From positions 1 through 64,000 of the forward strand of contig CAJWQJ010000002.1 in assembly GCA_913045315.1 (NCBI GenBank): DNA of 64,000 nt, written 5' to 3'. The stretch comes from an uncultured Chloroflexota bacterium (GTDB lineage: Bacteria; Chloroflexota; Dehalococcoidia; Lucifugimonadales; UBA1127). Every line of letters begins with the position of its first letter. The stretch's first letter is position 1. A program made the translations under genes and the position numbers. The notes below the pieces were generated by a model, which made no database searches, was not told the DNA's origin, and worked only from the letters and a program-made list of their open reading frames with translations. Below are positions 52,278-61,678 of the stretch, in pieces.

Positions 52278-53665
52278 TGATTTATCTCCAATGCTCTCAT
52301 AAGTCCTTTTGCTTTATCTAAGGTTTCTTGATATTCACTCAATGGATCTGAGTCAGCAACTATTCCACCACCACCATGAAATAGAAGATTATTTTTAGTA
52401 ATCGTCATTGTTCTAATAGCTATATTTGTACGCATACTGCCATTAAATCCTATATATCCGATACTGCCACAATATAATCCTCTACGCATTGGTTCAACCT
52501 CTTCAATAATTTCCATAGCACGAATCTTAGGTGCACCAGTTATTGATCCACCTGGAAAACATTGTTCCAAAAGGTCAATTGCACCATAATTTTCTTTAAG
52601 TTTTCCTTCTATTCTAGATACTAAGTGCCAAACAGTAGGATGTCTTTCAAGTGTCCAGAGCCCTGTGACAGATACTGATCCAATTTCACATACCTTCCCA
52701 AGATCACTTCGCATCAAATCAACTATCATAACGTTTTCAGCTCTATCTTTTTCACTGTTAACAAGTTCATTTGCTAATTCATCATCAAGAATCTTATCTT
52801 CGCTTGTAGGTCTAGTTCCTTTAATTGGTCGAGTTTCAACTCGTTGCCCATCTAAAGAAAGAAACAATTCAGGTGAAGCACTAAGAATACATATTTCAGG
52901 TAAATTTAAATATGCCGAAAAAGGAGCGGGATTAGCATCTCTCAGATTAAGATATAATTTCCATGGATCCCCATCATATAGAGTACTAAATCGTTGTGAT
53001 ATATTTGCCTGATAAATGTCCCCAGCCTTTAAATAACTTTTTACTTTTTCAACTGCACCTATGTAATCATTAATAGAGAAATTTGATTTAAAAGTAGCAT
53101 TCAATCTTTGAGTACTAAAAGCGTCATTAACTTTTAAGTTGGATTCTAGGATTCGATCCTTTACCCATTGTTGACGTTCCTTATAGTCAATTTGTGGATT
53201 ACTCGTAGTGGTTGATAAGGTAATTAAATCCTCATGATGATCGTGGATAAGAACCCAATCATAAAACCCAATCCACATTTCAGAATAATCACAATCATTC
53301 ACCGCAATTTCAGGTAATTTCTCTACCATTCTTCCTAAATCATAAGACCAATATCCGATCGCGCCTCCAGTGAATGGTTTATCGAATTCAAAAGTGTCAT
53401 CTTGATATTCAATCAGTAGTTTTTTTATTAATCTCCAAGGATTATCAGAAATGTTATTTGTGATTCCATTTTGTGTTATTGATATTTGATTTCCAGTACT
53501 CTGAATAACGAGAAATGGATCTGCACTAAGGTAACTGTATCGACTCATATCATCATTTTGCTTAGCACTATCTAGAAAAACACAAGAGGAATCATCCTGA
53601 AAATAAGGCATTACAGAAACAAGATTTTGTATGTCAGTCATTGTTTCTAAGTAAACTGCCAACAA
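52274..53665 (-). CDS. pabB: Aminodeoxychorismate synthase component I
   Basis: A 463-residue chorismate-utilising enzyme. The Lys of the motif ETRPIKGTRPTSED marks it as PabB (TrpE has Ala there). The core GAPKIRAMEIIEEVEPMRRG follows, and the C-terminus has GGGIVADSDPLSEYQETLDKA. It makes 4-amino-4-deoxychorismate with PabA-supplied ammonia; pabA is not adjacent. It is the first gene of the pabB-pabC pair. Confidence 0.92.
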   Translation of the reverse strand: MLAVYLETMTDIQNLVSVMPYFQDDSSCVFLDSAKQNDDMSRYSYLSADPFLVIQSTGNQISITQNGITNNISDNPWRLIKKLLIEYQDDTFEFDKPFTGGAIGYWSYDLGRMVEKLPEIAVNDCDYSEMWIGFYDWVLIHDHHEDLITLSTTTSNPQIDYKERQQWVKDRILESNLKVNDAFSTQRLNATFKSNFSINDYIGAVEKVKSYLKAGDIYQANISQRFSTLYDGDPWKLYLNLRDANPAPFSAYLNLPEICILSASPELFLSLDGQRVETRPIKGTRPTSEDKILDDELANELVNSEKDRAENVMIVDLMRSDLGKVCEIGSVSVTGLWTLERHPTVWHLVSRIEGKLKENYGAIDLLEQCFPGGSITGAPKIRAMEIIEEVEPMRRGLYCGSIGYIGFNGSMRTNIAIRTMTITKNNLLFHGGGGIVADSDPLSEYQETLDKAKGLMRALEINQ

Positions 53666-53708
53666 GCCCTCTATTTCAACTATTCATGCTTCAGAGAAAC
53701 CTAACTGA

Positions 53709-54482
53709 CTATATTCCCATTATGCTGTAGCCAGCATCAACAGGAAGAACAGCACCAGTAACACCTGAAGATAAATCAGTAGCTAAATATAGCGCAGTTC
53801 CTGCAACATCTTCCAAGGTAATACTTCTTCCAAGTGGAGATCTCTCTTCATGAAACTTTTTCATATCTCGATATCCTGATATAACTCTGGAAGATAACGT
53901 ATCAACAGGTCCTGCTGAGATTGCATTGATTCGAATATTTCTTGGCCCATATTCTGCAGATAATTGTCTTACTGAATTTTCAAGAGCTGCCTTAGCAGTA
54001 CCCATGACATTGTAACCAGGAAATACTCTTTCGGAAGCAAGAAACGTCATTGCTATTATTGAACCACCATCAGTCATCAGTTCCGAAGCGTATTTAGTTA
54101 CAGGCAACAATGAAAATGCACTAACTTCTAACGCCATTCGAAATCCATCACGACCAGTATTTGAAAAATCTCCACCTAAATCATTCCGATCCGCAAATGC
54201 GATACTATGAACAACTATTGATAATGAGCCCATTTGTGAAGAAATATCTTTATGTAAAGCAACCAACTGGTCATCATCAGTTACATCGCATTCAAATAAC
54301 AGAGCGTCATTCAGTTCTGATGATAATTGCTCAACAGGTTCTCGTAATCGATCATTTTGATATACCAAACCAATTCGAGCACCCGCATCACTCAATATTT
54401 TTGCAATTGACCACGCAATACTCCTGTGATTGGCCACACCATAGACTAAAGCATTTTTCCCAGAAAGGTCGATTTGAAACAT
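53709..54482 (-). CDS. fabI: Enoyl-[acyl-carrier-protein] reductase, FabI type
   Basis: A 257-residue NADH-dependent enoyl-ACP reductase. Its N-terminal strand (FQIDLSGKNALVYGVANHRSIAWSI) lacks the classical TGxxxGIG and instead has the FabI-type GVANHRSIA. The active-site Tyr and Lys lie in VFPGYNVMGTAKAALENS. It completes each cycle of fatty-acid elongation. The ATG at 54482 is chosen because GGAGGA precedes it. It is a likely triclosan-type target by family. Confidence 0.93.
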   Translation of the reverse strand: MFQIDLSGKNALVYGVANHRSIAWSIAKILSDAGARIGLVYQNDRLREPVEQLSSELNDALLFECDVTDDDQLVALHKDISSQMGSLSIVVHSIAFADRNDLGGDFSNTGRDGFRMALEVSAFSLLPVTKYASELMTDGGSIIAMTFLASERVFPGYNVMGTAKAALENSVRQLSAEYGPRNIRINAISAGPVDTLSSRVISGYRDMKKFHEERSPLGRSITLEDVAGTALYLATDLSSGVTGAVLPVDAGYSIMGI

Positions 54483-54590
54483 AGTTCCTCCGATTATCTT
54501 CAATCTGAGAAGTATTATATCGTTGATTTCACGTAACGAATATAGTTATAGTAAATATATTAGACATTAAATTTATAATAGAGATTAATA

Positions 54591-55067
54591 TTGACCATAT
54601 ACAACATTAATAGAAAGATCTCAGTTAACGATAATATAAATAATGTTTTTCATTTTTTCTCAGATGCAAACAATTTAGAAATTCTTACCCCCCCTTGGCT
54701 TAATTTTAAAATATTAGATATCATTCCAAAAACAATGGGGGTTGGAACCCAAATACGATATCGCCTTAAATTACATGGGATTCCTATATGGTGGACAAGC
54801 GTCATAACCGAATGGAACCCTCCATACTCTTTTACAGATGAACAAAAAAAAGGACCCTATAAAAGTTGGATTCACAATCATACCTTCGAATCAATCGAAA
54901 ATGGAACAATTATTAAAGACAACGTAAATTATTCGATACCGTTTGGATCATTTCCAGGCGGATCGTTAATTCATACATTGTTTGTTAAAAACGATGTCCG
55001 GAAAATTTTTGATTTTCGGAAGGAAAAGATGAGTGAATTATTTTTTCGGATAAAAACTGAAGAATAG
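54591..55067 (+). CDS. SRPBCC-fold ligand-binding protein
   Basis: A 158-residue START/SRPBCC-like protein. It has the cyclase/dehydrase-type opening VFHFFSDANNLEILTPPWLNFKI, the RLKLHGIPIWWTSVITEW segment and a late KIFDFRKEKMSELF helix. The hydrophobic cavity of this fold holds lipids or hydrophobic ligands. It starts at a TTG with little Shine-Dalgarno support. A palindromic terminator overlaps the end of the convergent kinase gene. The ligand is unknown. Confidence 0.72.
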   Translation: MTIYNINRKISVNDNINNVFHFFSDANNLEILTPPWLNFKILDIIPKTMGVGTQIRYRLKLHGIPIWWTSVITEWNPPYSFTDEQKKGPYKSWIHNHTFESIENGTIIKDNVNYSIPFGSFPGGSLIHTLFVKNDVRKIFDFRKEKMSELFFRIKTEE

Positions 55068-55095
55068 TATCAATAAATAGCGACTGTCTATAATA

Positions 55096-55125
55096 ATATT
55101 CTTAAGCCTTAAGAATATCCCTTTT
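55096..55125 (+). terminator. Palindromic terminator overlapping the kinase gene's 3' end
   Basis: An 11-bp perfect palindrome with one central base (ATATTCTTAAG/CTTAAGAATAT) is followed by CCCTTTTT on the plus strand. It terminates the SRPBCC gene while lying partly within the last codons of the convergent kinase gene. Confidence 0.65.
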
Positions 55126-58100
55126 TGATAATGCTCTTTCAAGTAGTGGTCTAGCGTCTGTTGTTCGTGCAATCTCCTGAACTTCATCGAGTATTTCACT
55201 TGCCTTGATTCTGTCCGTAGAATCTTTGGTTTTTTCCAAAACATCTACATAATCCAAACCTATTCGCATTTTAAGTACTTTATAATCATCTGAAAAATGA
55301 TTATAGGCCTGATCAAAATATACTTTGGATTTCTCATGCTCTCCCATAGCATCATAAATACTACCAATAACTTCATCCGCAAGAATCGTAGTTGCGGCCA
55401 AACGAATGATAGTTTCTGAATACCCTAAAAGCTCATCTAAATCTTTGTTGGCAAGACTAACATCACCACGCAAGCAACCTACAAGCGCAGATAAAACTTT
55501 CGCAACTAGGGCATATGTAGGTGCAACATCAGTTTGACTAACTGCTCTATTAATCATTCCTTCTGCACGAGATAGATATTCATTAGTACCTGAAATTTTG
55601 GAAGTAAGTATCACCACATTAGAAGCATTTAACAATCCAGCCTGAGGTCCAATATTTGCATTATTTGCTACTTCAATCATTTCATTTATATATTGTGAGC
55701 CTTTAACAAAATCTCCTATTAAATACTGCAAATGAGCCCTAAAACCTCTAGCCCCAACATTATTAGGGGAAGATTCCACCAAACGTTCATTAAGTACAAG
55801 AGCTTCTTCAAATCTTCCGTTATGTAAAAATAGGTTTGTTCGCATTCCCAATACATTATCTATAGCAAATCGCCCACGAGTACGACCAACTATTTCCTGC
55901 ATCTGATTATTAATTTCAAGTGCTTTATTCATTTCACCTCGCCAGAACGAAGTACCTGAAGACATCCCATACGCCTGTAAAACAAAATCATCAGTCTCGA
56001 AATTTGAACTTCGAACAAGTTCATATGCTTTGATGATATTTTCAGAGGACTCATCCCAACGTAAGTCAAAATTTGACGCCATACTGGTATTAACCATTAT
56101 TGCTAGCAGCAACGAATTATTATCAAAACTCTCTGCTATACCTTTAGCCTCTTCTAAACTCTGGATAGCCTCTTCATACCTTCCTGCAAATCCAAGAAAT
56201 CTTCCATGAAACGATAGAAGCCTGCCACGAATCAATGAAGCCGATGGTGCCATCTCTACAGCCTCGGCAACTACAGGATGTGGGCCTCGGACTGCTGGAA
56301 TACAATAGATTTCAGCTATCTCCAAACACTTTTCAATATTTGGAATTTCCTTGTAGAATTCAAATGCCCTGTGAAGTGCTGGCCAACCTTGAACGTTATT
56401 TCCTTCTCCAATAAACGCTTCACCTACACCACTTAAAAGAGATGCATGTATATCATCTACTGCTTTTCCTGTGGTATTAGTTCCTTCTTTAGCATGAAGA
56501 GCACTCATAAAATGATCTCGTGCTTCTTCAAAAGCAAAAGCTTCAAGTGATTGCTGGCCAGCTATAGAAGCAAAATGTATTAATTTTTGTGGACCTAATA
56601 CTGTCTCCGCCTGTGCATAGTGAAATGCTAGTTCTGAAGCATACTGGTTTACATTTGCACCATATAATTCCTCAAGACCTTGTGCGACCTGTCCATGCAA
56701 TCGCACTTTACGAGTGATCGAAAGTTCTTCAGAAAGCGTCTCCTGGATTAATGCATGAGTAAATTGATATCTTCCAACGGTTTGAGGCATCTCTTCAATC
56801 ACTCGAGATGCTAAAGCCTCTTCAATTAATTCAAGCAATCGATCTTGAGTTACATCTTCAGTTAACTGTAAGAGTTGTTGAAGTTCAAATTCTCTTCCAA
56901 TCACAGAAGCAGTAGTTAAAATTTGATTACAATGATCTGACAATCTATTCAAACGTCGTCCTATGACTTCACGGACACCTTCAGGAATTCGGACACTCCA
57001 GCTATCTCTTTCATTGATTCGTTCTGGTGCAAGTTCTCCCTCCTGAACAAGTAATCTGACTACTTCCGTTACGAAAAGAGGATTTCCTTCAGTTTGTGTA
57101 TATACTGATTCAACAAGTTGATCAGGTGGGGAGACATTAGTAGTCACTTCGATAAATCTACCTATGTCTTCTTTCACCAAACCTCTTAACAAAACACGTT
57201 GAAATAATCGTTCTCGCGTTAATTCACCCAATGTTTCTGCTAATGGGTGCTGACGAGACAATTCTACATCTCGGTATGTTCCTACAACTAAAAGTCGTGA
57301 TCCCCCAAGTTCTCTGGCCATAAATTCAAGAAGTAGTAGTGAAGGCTTATCTGCCCAATGTAAATCATCAAGAAACAGAACGATAGGTTGATTTCTTGAA
57401 CTAGTTCTAAAGAAATTTGTAGTCGAATCAAATAATCTAAATCGTGCCTGTTCTGGATCTAAATCCTGTGGTTTTTCTAAATCACCAAGTTTTGAACGTA
57501 CATCTCCAACTATTTCAGCTATATCGGATGCTCCCGATCCCATAACAGAACGTAAATCCTCAGTGTCTCTTTCTTGGACATACGAACGGATTGCCTGAAC
57601 CCATGGCCAATATGGAGGAACTCCCTGGCTATCATAACATCGGCCCCACAATACTTGCGCCCCACGCAATGTTGCATATGTAGCAAGTTCTTGAGAAGTT
57701 CTTGTTTTTCCAATACCAGGTTCTCCGACCAGAGTCATCAGTCTTCCTCTTCCAGATAATGCATCTTCAAGGCCGGCCTTTAACTCACCCATTTCACGCT
57801 GTCTGCCTACAAAAACATTGCCCGCCATGGCATCTAATGCCTGATTTTGTGACTCATCCACATTTACAACAGCATTGTCAGGTTCAGAAGTTAACTCAAT
57901 ACCTTGTAATGCACTAAGAACGTCTGATGCAGAATCAGGTCGTTCAGTAGTGCTTTTTCCAAGTAATCGCAAAACTAAGGATTCAAGTGGTTTAGGACAA
58001 TTTCCATTATGCCAAGTAGGAGCAACAGGAGCTGTATTTATATGTTGACTAATAATCCCCAAGGGGTCATCAGCCAAAAAAGGAGGTCTGCCAGTAATCA

Positions 58101-58977
58101 TTTCATACAACATGGCACCAAGGGAATACAAATCTGCCTTAGGGGTAACTTCCCCTCCCATGGCCTGCTCAGGTGGCATGTATGCAACTGTACCTACCAT
58201 CATTCCCATCTGAGTAAGTCTTGATTTATCTGTAGCAACCGCAAGTCCAAAGTCTCCGATTTTTGCATCCCCATCACCTGTAAGCCATACGTTTCCAGGC
58301 TTTAAATCACGATGGATAATTCCTCTTTCATGTGCAAATTGAAGACCATTACAAATTTGCATACCTATACGAAGTACTTTATCAATAGGAATTCGATGGT
58401 TTTCTGCATCTTCCACCATTCCCTCTACATCACCTCCAGCCATCAATTCCGTTACCATAAATGGTTGACCATTGTGTTCTCCGAGATCAAAGACAGTGAC
58501 AATTGAGCCATGTGAACCCAATCTCCCCATAGCCTGAGCCTCTCTAGTAATTCTTGCTCTTCCTTGATCATCAAGACCTTCAGTCTTAATTAAAGCAAAT
58601 GCAACTTCTCTATCCAGAAGACTGTCATAAGCTAAATATACTTTCTTCTTTCCACCTTCTCCTAAGAATTTGGTTGAACGATATCGACCATTTGCAAATT
58701 CTTCAGGTATAAATTCAGGTTTATCTGATAAAATTTGCGCAGGCTGCATTGGTTCAAGTAAAGAAGATTCAGATTGAGAACCACCATTAGTACTTGACGA
58801 TGAAGTGGACTCGTCATCAATTTTTTGACCACAGCTTCCACAAAATTTAAATCCAGAAATTAATTGAGCTCCACAAGATGGACATCCTTGTTCAAGTTTT
58901 TCACCACAACTTCCACAAAATCCAAATCCTTCAGGATTTTGAAATTGACACTTCGAACATTGAATTCCAGCCATCAT
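55102..58977 (-). CDS. Zinc-ribbon/Ser-Thr kinase/AAA ATPase/TPR signalling protein
   Basis: A 1291-residue soluble multidomain protein. Residues 7-53 form a double zinc ribbon (CSKCQFQN, CGSCGEK, CPSCGAQ, CGSCGQK). A linker leads to a Hanks-type kinase at about 100-370: Gly loop GEGGKKKVY, ATP Lys in VAFALIK, catalytic IIHRDLKPGN and DFGLA. An AAA_16/MalT-like ATPase follows from FVGRQRE (~390), with Walker A in LVGEPGIGKTRTSQ and Walker B in IVLFLDDLHWAD. TPR-like repeats run to the end. No DNA-binding C-terminus is seen, unlike PknK or LuxR-type relatives. It probably integrates a signal with phosphorylation; targets are unknown. Confidence 0.85.
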   Translation of the reverse strand: MMAGIQCSKCQFQNPEGFGFCGSCGEKLEQGCPSCGAQLISGFKFCGSCGQKIDDESTSSSSTNGGSQSESSLLEPMQPAQILSDKPEFIPEEFANGRYRSTKFLGEGGKKKVYLAYDSLLDREVAFALIKTEGLDDQGRARITREAQAMGRLGSHGSIVTVFDLGEHNGQPFMVTELMAGGDVEGMVEDAENHRIPIDKVLRIGMQICNGLQFAHERGIIHRDLKPGNVWLTGDGDAKIGDFGLAVATDKSRLTQMGMMVGTVAYMPPEQAMGGEVTPKADLYSLGAMLYEMITGRPPFLADDPLGIISQHINTAPVAPTWHNGNCPKPLESLVLRLLGKSTTERPDSASDVLSALQGIELTSEPDNAVVNVDESQNQALDAMAGNVFVGRQREMGELKAGLEDALSGRGRLMTLVGEPGIGKTRTSQELATYATLRGAQVLWGRCYDSQGVPPYWPWVQAIRSYVQERDTEDLRSVMGSGASDIAEIVGDVRSKLGDLEKPQDLDPEQARFRLFDSTTNFFRTSSRNQPIVLFLDDLHWADKPSLLLLEFMARELGGSRLLVVGTYRDVELSRQHPLAETLGELTRERLFQRVLLRGLVKEDIGRFIEVTTNVSPPDQLVESVYTQTEGNPLFVTEVVRLLVQEGELAPERINERDSWSVRIPEGVREVIGRRLNRLSDHCNQILTTASVIGREFELQQLLQLTEDVTQDRLLELIEEALASRVIEEMPQTVGRYQFTHALIQETLSEELSITRKVRLHGQVAQGLEELYGANVNQYASELAFHYAQAETVLGPQKLIHFASIAGQQSLEAFAFEEARDHFMSALHAKEGTNTTGKAVDDIHASLLSGVGEAFIGEGNNVQGWPALHRAFEFYKEIPNIEKCLEIAEIYCIPAVRGPHPVVAEAVEMAPSASLIRGRLLSFHGRFLGFAGRYEEAIQSLEEAKGIAESFDNNSLLLAIMVNTSMASNFDLRWDESSENIIKAYELVRSSNFETDDFVLQAYGMSSGTSFWRGEMNKALEINNQMQEIVGRTRGRFAIDNVLGMRTNLFLHNGRFEEALVLNERLVESSPNNVGARGFRAHLQYLIGDFVKGSQYINEMIEVANNANIGPQAGLLNASNVVILTSKISGTNEYLSRAEGMINRAVSQTDVAPTYALVAKVLSALVGCLRGDVSLANKDLDELLGYSETIIRLAATTILADEVIGSIYDAMGEHEKSKVYFDQAYNHFSDDYKVLKMRIGLDYVDVLEKTKDSTDRIKASEILDEVQEIARTTDARPLLERALSKRDILKA

Positions 58978-59201
58978 AAACCCCTTGAAACTTTGCTACA
59001 CGTAATCATTTAGAAAATATCAAAATAATATTATTAACAAAACATTAATAAAAATAAATAATCAATACGTACAAATATTAGTTTAATAAATCAAAAAATA
59101 GTAACTAGCTATGCTATTCATCAGAATTCTATTACTAACTAATGTTTTGTCAATGTTAGAAATTTTCGGTATTTTCATACCAATTCCGTTGATAAAGTAT
59201 T

Positions 59202-59858
59202 CTATACTCCAAGATGCAGAAGATATTCCCAATCTAATACATCTAAAGATTCAACTAAAAAATCCGATTCAATAAAATTCATATCTTTTGTAAGTAGATT
59301 TGGAACAACTATGCAATGCAGTCCTGCGTTTTTTGCAGCAATAAGACCATGTCTAGAATCTTCTATTGCTACTGCATCATTAGCGTCAATATGCAATTCC
59401 TTTAAAACAGAAAGATATAAATCAGGATCAGGTTTTGTATTCTCAACATCATCTTTGCATTTAATAATAGGAAATACATTATATAAATTTAAATCCTTTA
59501 AGTTTCCTATCACCCATTCCTTACTGGAACTTGAAGCAATAGACAAAGGACAAGGTAAGTCTTTACTCAATTCAATAATTCTTTCAACTCCAGGAAGTAA
59601 TTCTTTAGAATCCATTAGTTTTTCTCGAATGCTACGATATTTGTTAACAAGAAACTTATGATCCAAAGATATACCAAGTTTCGTTTCTAGAGTTGCATGA
59701 GCATTAAAATTATTATTACTTGTTCCTATATTCACTATCCACTCTTCAAGCGTAAGTTCCTGTCCATATTCTTCATAGACTTTGGACCACGCATTGAAAA
59801 TCGAAGTTTCTGAGTCAATAATGACACCGTCAAAATCAAAAATTATTGCTTTTATCAT
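59202..59858 (-). CDS. HAD-superfamily phosphatase/phosphoglucomutase-like
   Basis: A 218-residue haloacid dehalogenase-like hydrolase, subclass with a helical cap. Motif I is FDFDGVIIDSETS with the nucleophile and acid-base Asp pair, motif II is IASSSSKEWV, motif III is the Lys in TKPDPDLYL and motif IV is AIEDSRHGLIAAKNAG. This is the beta-phosphoglucomutase/phosphatase group. The substrate is probably a sugar phosphate. The next gene in this direction is the kinase, 224 bases away; the upstream region holds a 16-bp repeat. Confidence 0.85.
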   Translation of the reverse strand: MIKAIIFDFDGVIIDSETSIFNAWSKVYEEYGQELTLEEWIVNIGTSNNNFNAHATLETKLGISLDHKFLVNKYRSIREKLMDSKELLPGVERIIELSKDLPCPLSIASSSSKEWVIGNLKDLNLYNVFPIIKCKDDVENTKPDPDLYLSVLKELHIDANDAVAIEDSRHGLIAAKNAGLHCIVVPNLLTKDMNFIESDFLVESLDVLDWEYLLHLGV

Positions 59859-59921
59859 GATTATCAGTAAAGAGAGCTATTAATTTAATATTCATACAGT
59901 TATCAGGATACATTAAAGACG

Positions 59922-59937
59922 TTGACCAATGCACCTA
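59922..59937 (+). repeat. 16-bp direct repeat, copy 1
   Basis: GTTGACCAATGCACCT occurs here and again at 61606-61621, on the same strand. The two copies bracket about 1.7 kb that contains a structured spacer, a micro-ORF and an MFS gene. Confidence 0.7.
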
Positions 59938-60190
59938 TGTACTTAATGTTAACAGGAATATCGCCCTGCTCGCCATGGTTACGGCATAAATGGATACTTA
60001 GTACGCCGTGCGAAAGTATCCATTGCAACTAAAAACTGCCGAATAAACTGCCAGTCGGTCGTTTTTAGGGCCTATTTTTACTGGCATTTTGTAGAATAAT
60101 TGCGTATATGAAGAGCCAAGTCACAACAGCCACCCCTCATTAAATAGATATGATTGCCAAAGCGATAAAATTAATTATTATGGCATTGTT
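59938..60190. other. GC-richer spacer with two consecutive hairpins
   Basis: Within the long gap upstream of the MFS gene, AATGGATACTT (59989-59999) pairs with AAGTATCCATT (60014-60024), 11 bp across a 14-base loop. Directly afterwards CTAAAAAC (60029) pairs with GTTTTTAG (60061), with a further 4-bp inner stem. The stretch is richer in G and C than its surroundings. It could be a small RNA, a regulatory leader or a recombination site; no known RNA family was recognised. There is no credible gene in it. Confidence 0.4.
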
Positions 60191-60298
60191 ATGAAGATGA
60201 GTAAGATTGTTATTTGGAGCATCACTGCACTTGCTATTGTTCTATGGAGTATCGCTATACTTTGGGTTATTAACATAATCAATAGACTTGTATTGTAA
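60191..60298 (+). CDS. Possible 35-residue single-pass membrane peptide
   Basis: An ATG-started ORF too short for the track encodes a very hydrophobic peptide (IVIWSITALAIVLWSIAILW) flanked by basic residues, like a small membrane protein. There is no Shine-Dalgarno sequence, so it may not be translated. It lies between the structured spacer and the MFS gene. Confidence 0.3.
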   Translation: MKMSKIVIWSITALAIVLWSIAILWVINIINRLVL

Positions 60299-60404
60299 GA
60301 AATATCTAACAGTCTATTTAGCCCAGAAGATTCTAATTTGCTACATAATGAATTTGTTCCAGAAATTGAAAAAAGATTTACTTATAAATAGACAGGGGTT
60401 TTAT

Positions 60405-61610
60405 TTGACGGAAAACCATTCGGTTTTAAAAGATTCGAAAGTATGGGCACTTGGTATTGCTGAAACGCTTTCGTGGGCGAGTTTGTTTTATTTATTTCCT
60501 GCATTAATTCTTCGTTGGGAAACATATTTTGGATGGACGCTTGATGAGCTTTCTTTTGGGTTGACTGGGGCACTTATTGTTGCTGCTATTGGTAGCTTGG
60601 TTGCAGGAAGAATTATTGATCAGGGAGCCGGAAGAATTCTCCTCACATTAAGTGCATTATCAGGTGGTGTGTTGATTACTTTCCTTTTAGTTGTAACCAG
60701 TCTATGGCAATTTTATCTCGTTTGGTTACTCTTAGGAGCTGCAAGAGCAGGATGTTTGTATGAACCGTTATTTGCCGTTGTAACGCGAATATACCAACAA
60801 GATGCCAGACGTCCTATCATTATGATTACTTTAATGGCAGGGTTTGCAGGAACCATTTGTTTCCCTATTTCGACAATACTCTCTGAAATTGTGAATTGGC
60901 AAACTGCAGCTTTGTTCTTTGCTCTTTTAAATTGCTGTGTCGCAGCACCTTTGTTTTGGTACGGTGCATCCAGTAAACAAATTGAAAAAGATCAATCTGA
61001 AAATTCCAACACTGCTGATTTTATTTCAATTGCTAAGATGTTAATTGGTAACCCGGTTTTTTGGTTTTTAGCAGTAGGATTTGGTTCCTTTTATTTGAAC
61101 CATGGAATGATTATTGGTCATATATTACCCTTATTAGAGAGTAGGGATGTAACCCCAACTTATGCAGTTATTGCATCTTCTCTTATTGGAGCGGCTCAAG
61201 TTAATGGAAGAGTCGTTCTTCTTTTTGCAGAACGGTATACGTCTATGACAGTAATAGGCATGTGTGCATTTATAGGTATCTCACTTTCCATGATAGGACT
61301 TCTCTATGCTGGTATTTCCTCTTGGGCACTACTACTTTTTGTATTAATTCAGGGTGGATCTTGGGGAATGTTAAGTGTAGCCAAGCCTATTGTTACAGCT
61401 GATCATTTAGGTCGTGAAAATTTTGGAACAATTTCTTCTCTGGTAAGCATTTTTCAAAATTTCGGTTTAGCTTTTGGCCCCAGTGTCACAGGTATCATAT
61501 GGCTTTTAGCCGGCTATGATCTCGTAATGTTGGTGGCATTTGTTTTAGGAATTATTGGATTTCTATCCCTTGGATCAGCCCTACGATTTTCAAAATTCGT
61601 TCCTGGTTGA
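60405..61610 (+). CDS. MFS transporter
   Basis: A 401-residue, 12-segment MFS protein related to the OFA/monocarboxylate porter group. It has the late GRENFGTISSLVSIFQNFG segment but lacks the Pro-Asp-Gly central loop. The TTG at 60405 is chosen because AGGGG lies six bases upstream; the ORF's 5' extension has no such signal. Its stop codon lies inside the second copy of a 16-bp direct repeat, the first copy being 1.7 kb upstream. The flavin monooxygenase gene follows by 68 bases, so the pair may import and oxidise a related compound. Confidence 0.85.
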   Translation: MTENHSVLKDSKVWALGIAETLSWASLFYLFPALILRWETYFGWTLDELSFGLTGALIVAAIGSLVAGRIIDQGAGRILLTLSALSGGVLITFLLVVTSLWQFYLVWLLLGAARAGCLYEPLFAVVTRIYQQDARRPIIMITLMAGFAGTICFPISTILSEIVNWQTAALFFALLNCCVAAPLFWYGASSKQIEKDQSENSNTADFISIAKMLIGNPVFWFLAVGFGSFYLNHGMIIGHILPLLESRDVTPTYAVIASSLIGAAQVNGRVVLLFAERYTSMTVIGMCAFIGISLSMIGLLYAGISSWALLLFVLIQGGSWGMLSVAKPIVTADHLGRENFGTISSLVSIFQNFGLAFGPSVTGIIWLLAGYDLVMLVAFVLGIIGFLSLGSALRFSKFVPG

Positions 61611-61621
61611 CCAATGCACCT
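61606..61621 (+). repeat. 16-bp direct repeat, copy 2
   Basis: Second copy of GTTGACCAATGCACCT. It overlaps the TGA stop of the MFS gene. The copies diverge immediately outside the 16 bases. Confidence 0.7.
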
Positions 61622-61678
61622 GTCAGAACGATAATCCTAAAATAATTAATTTCAAAAATTTTGAAAGGGGTAAAACAA

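Noticed and set aside
60288-60404. 5' extension of the MFS ORF
   Set aside because: It lacks a ribosome site and overlaps a different small frame; the TTG at 60405 has AGGGG in the right place.
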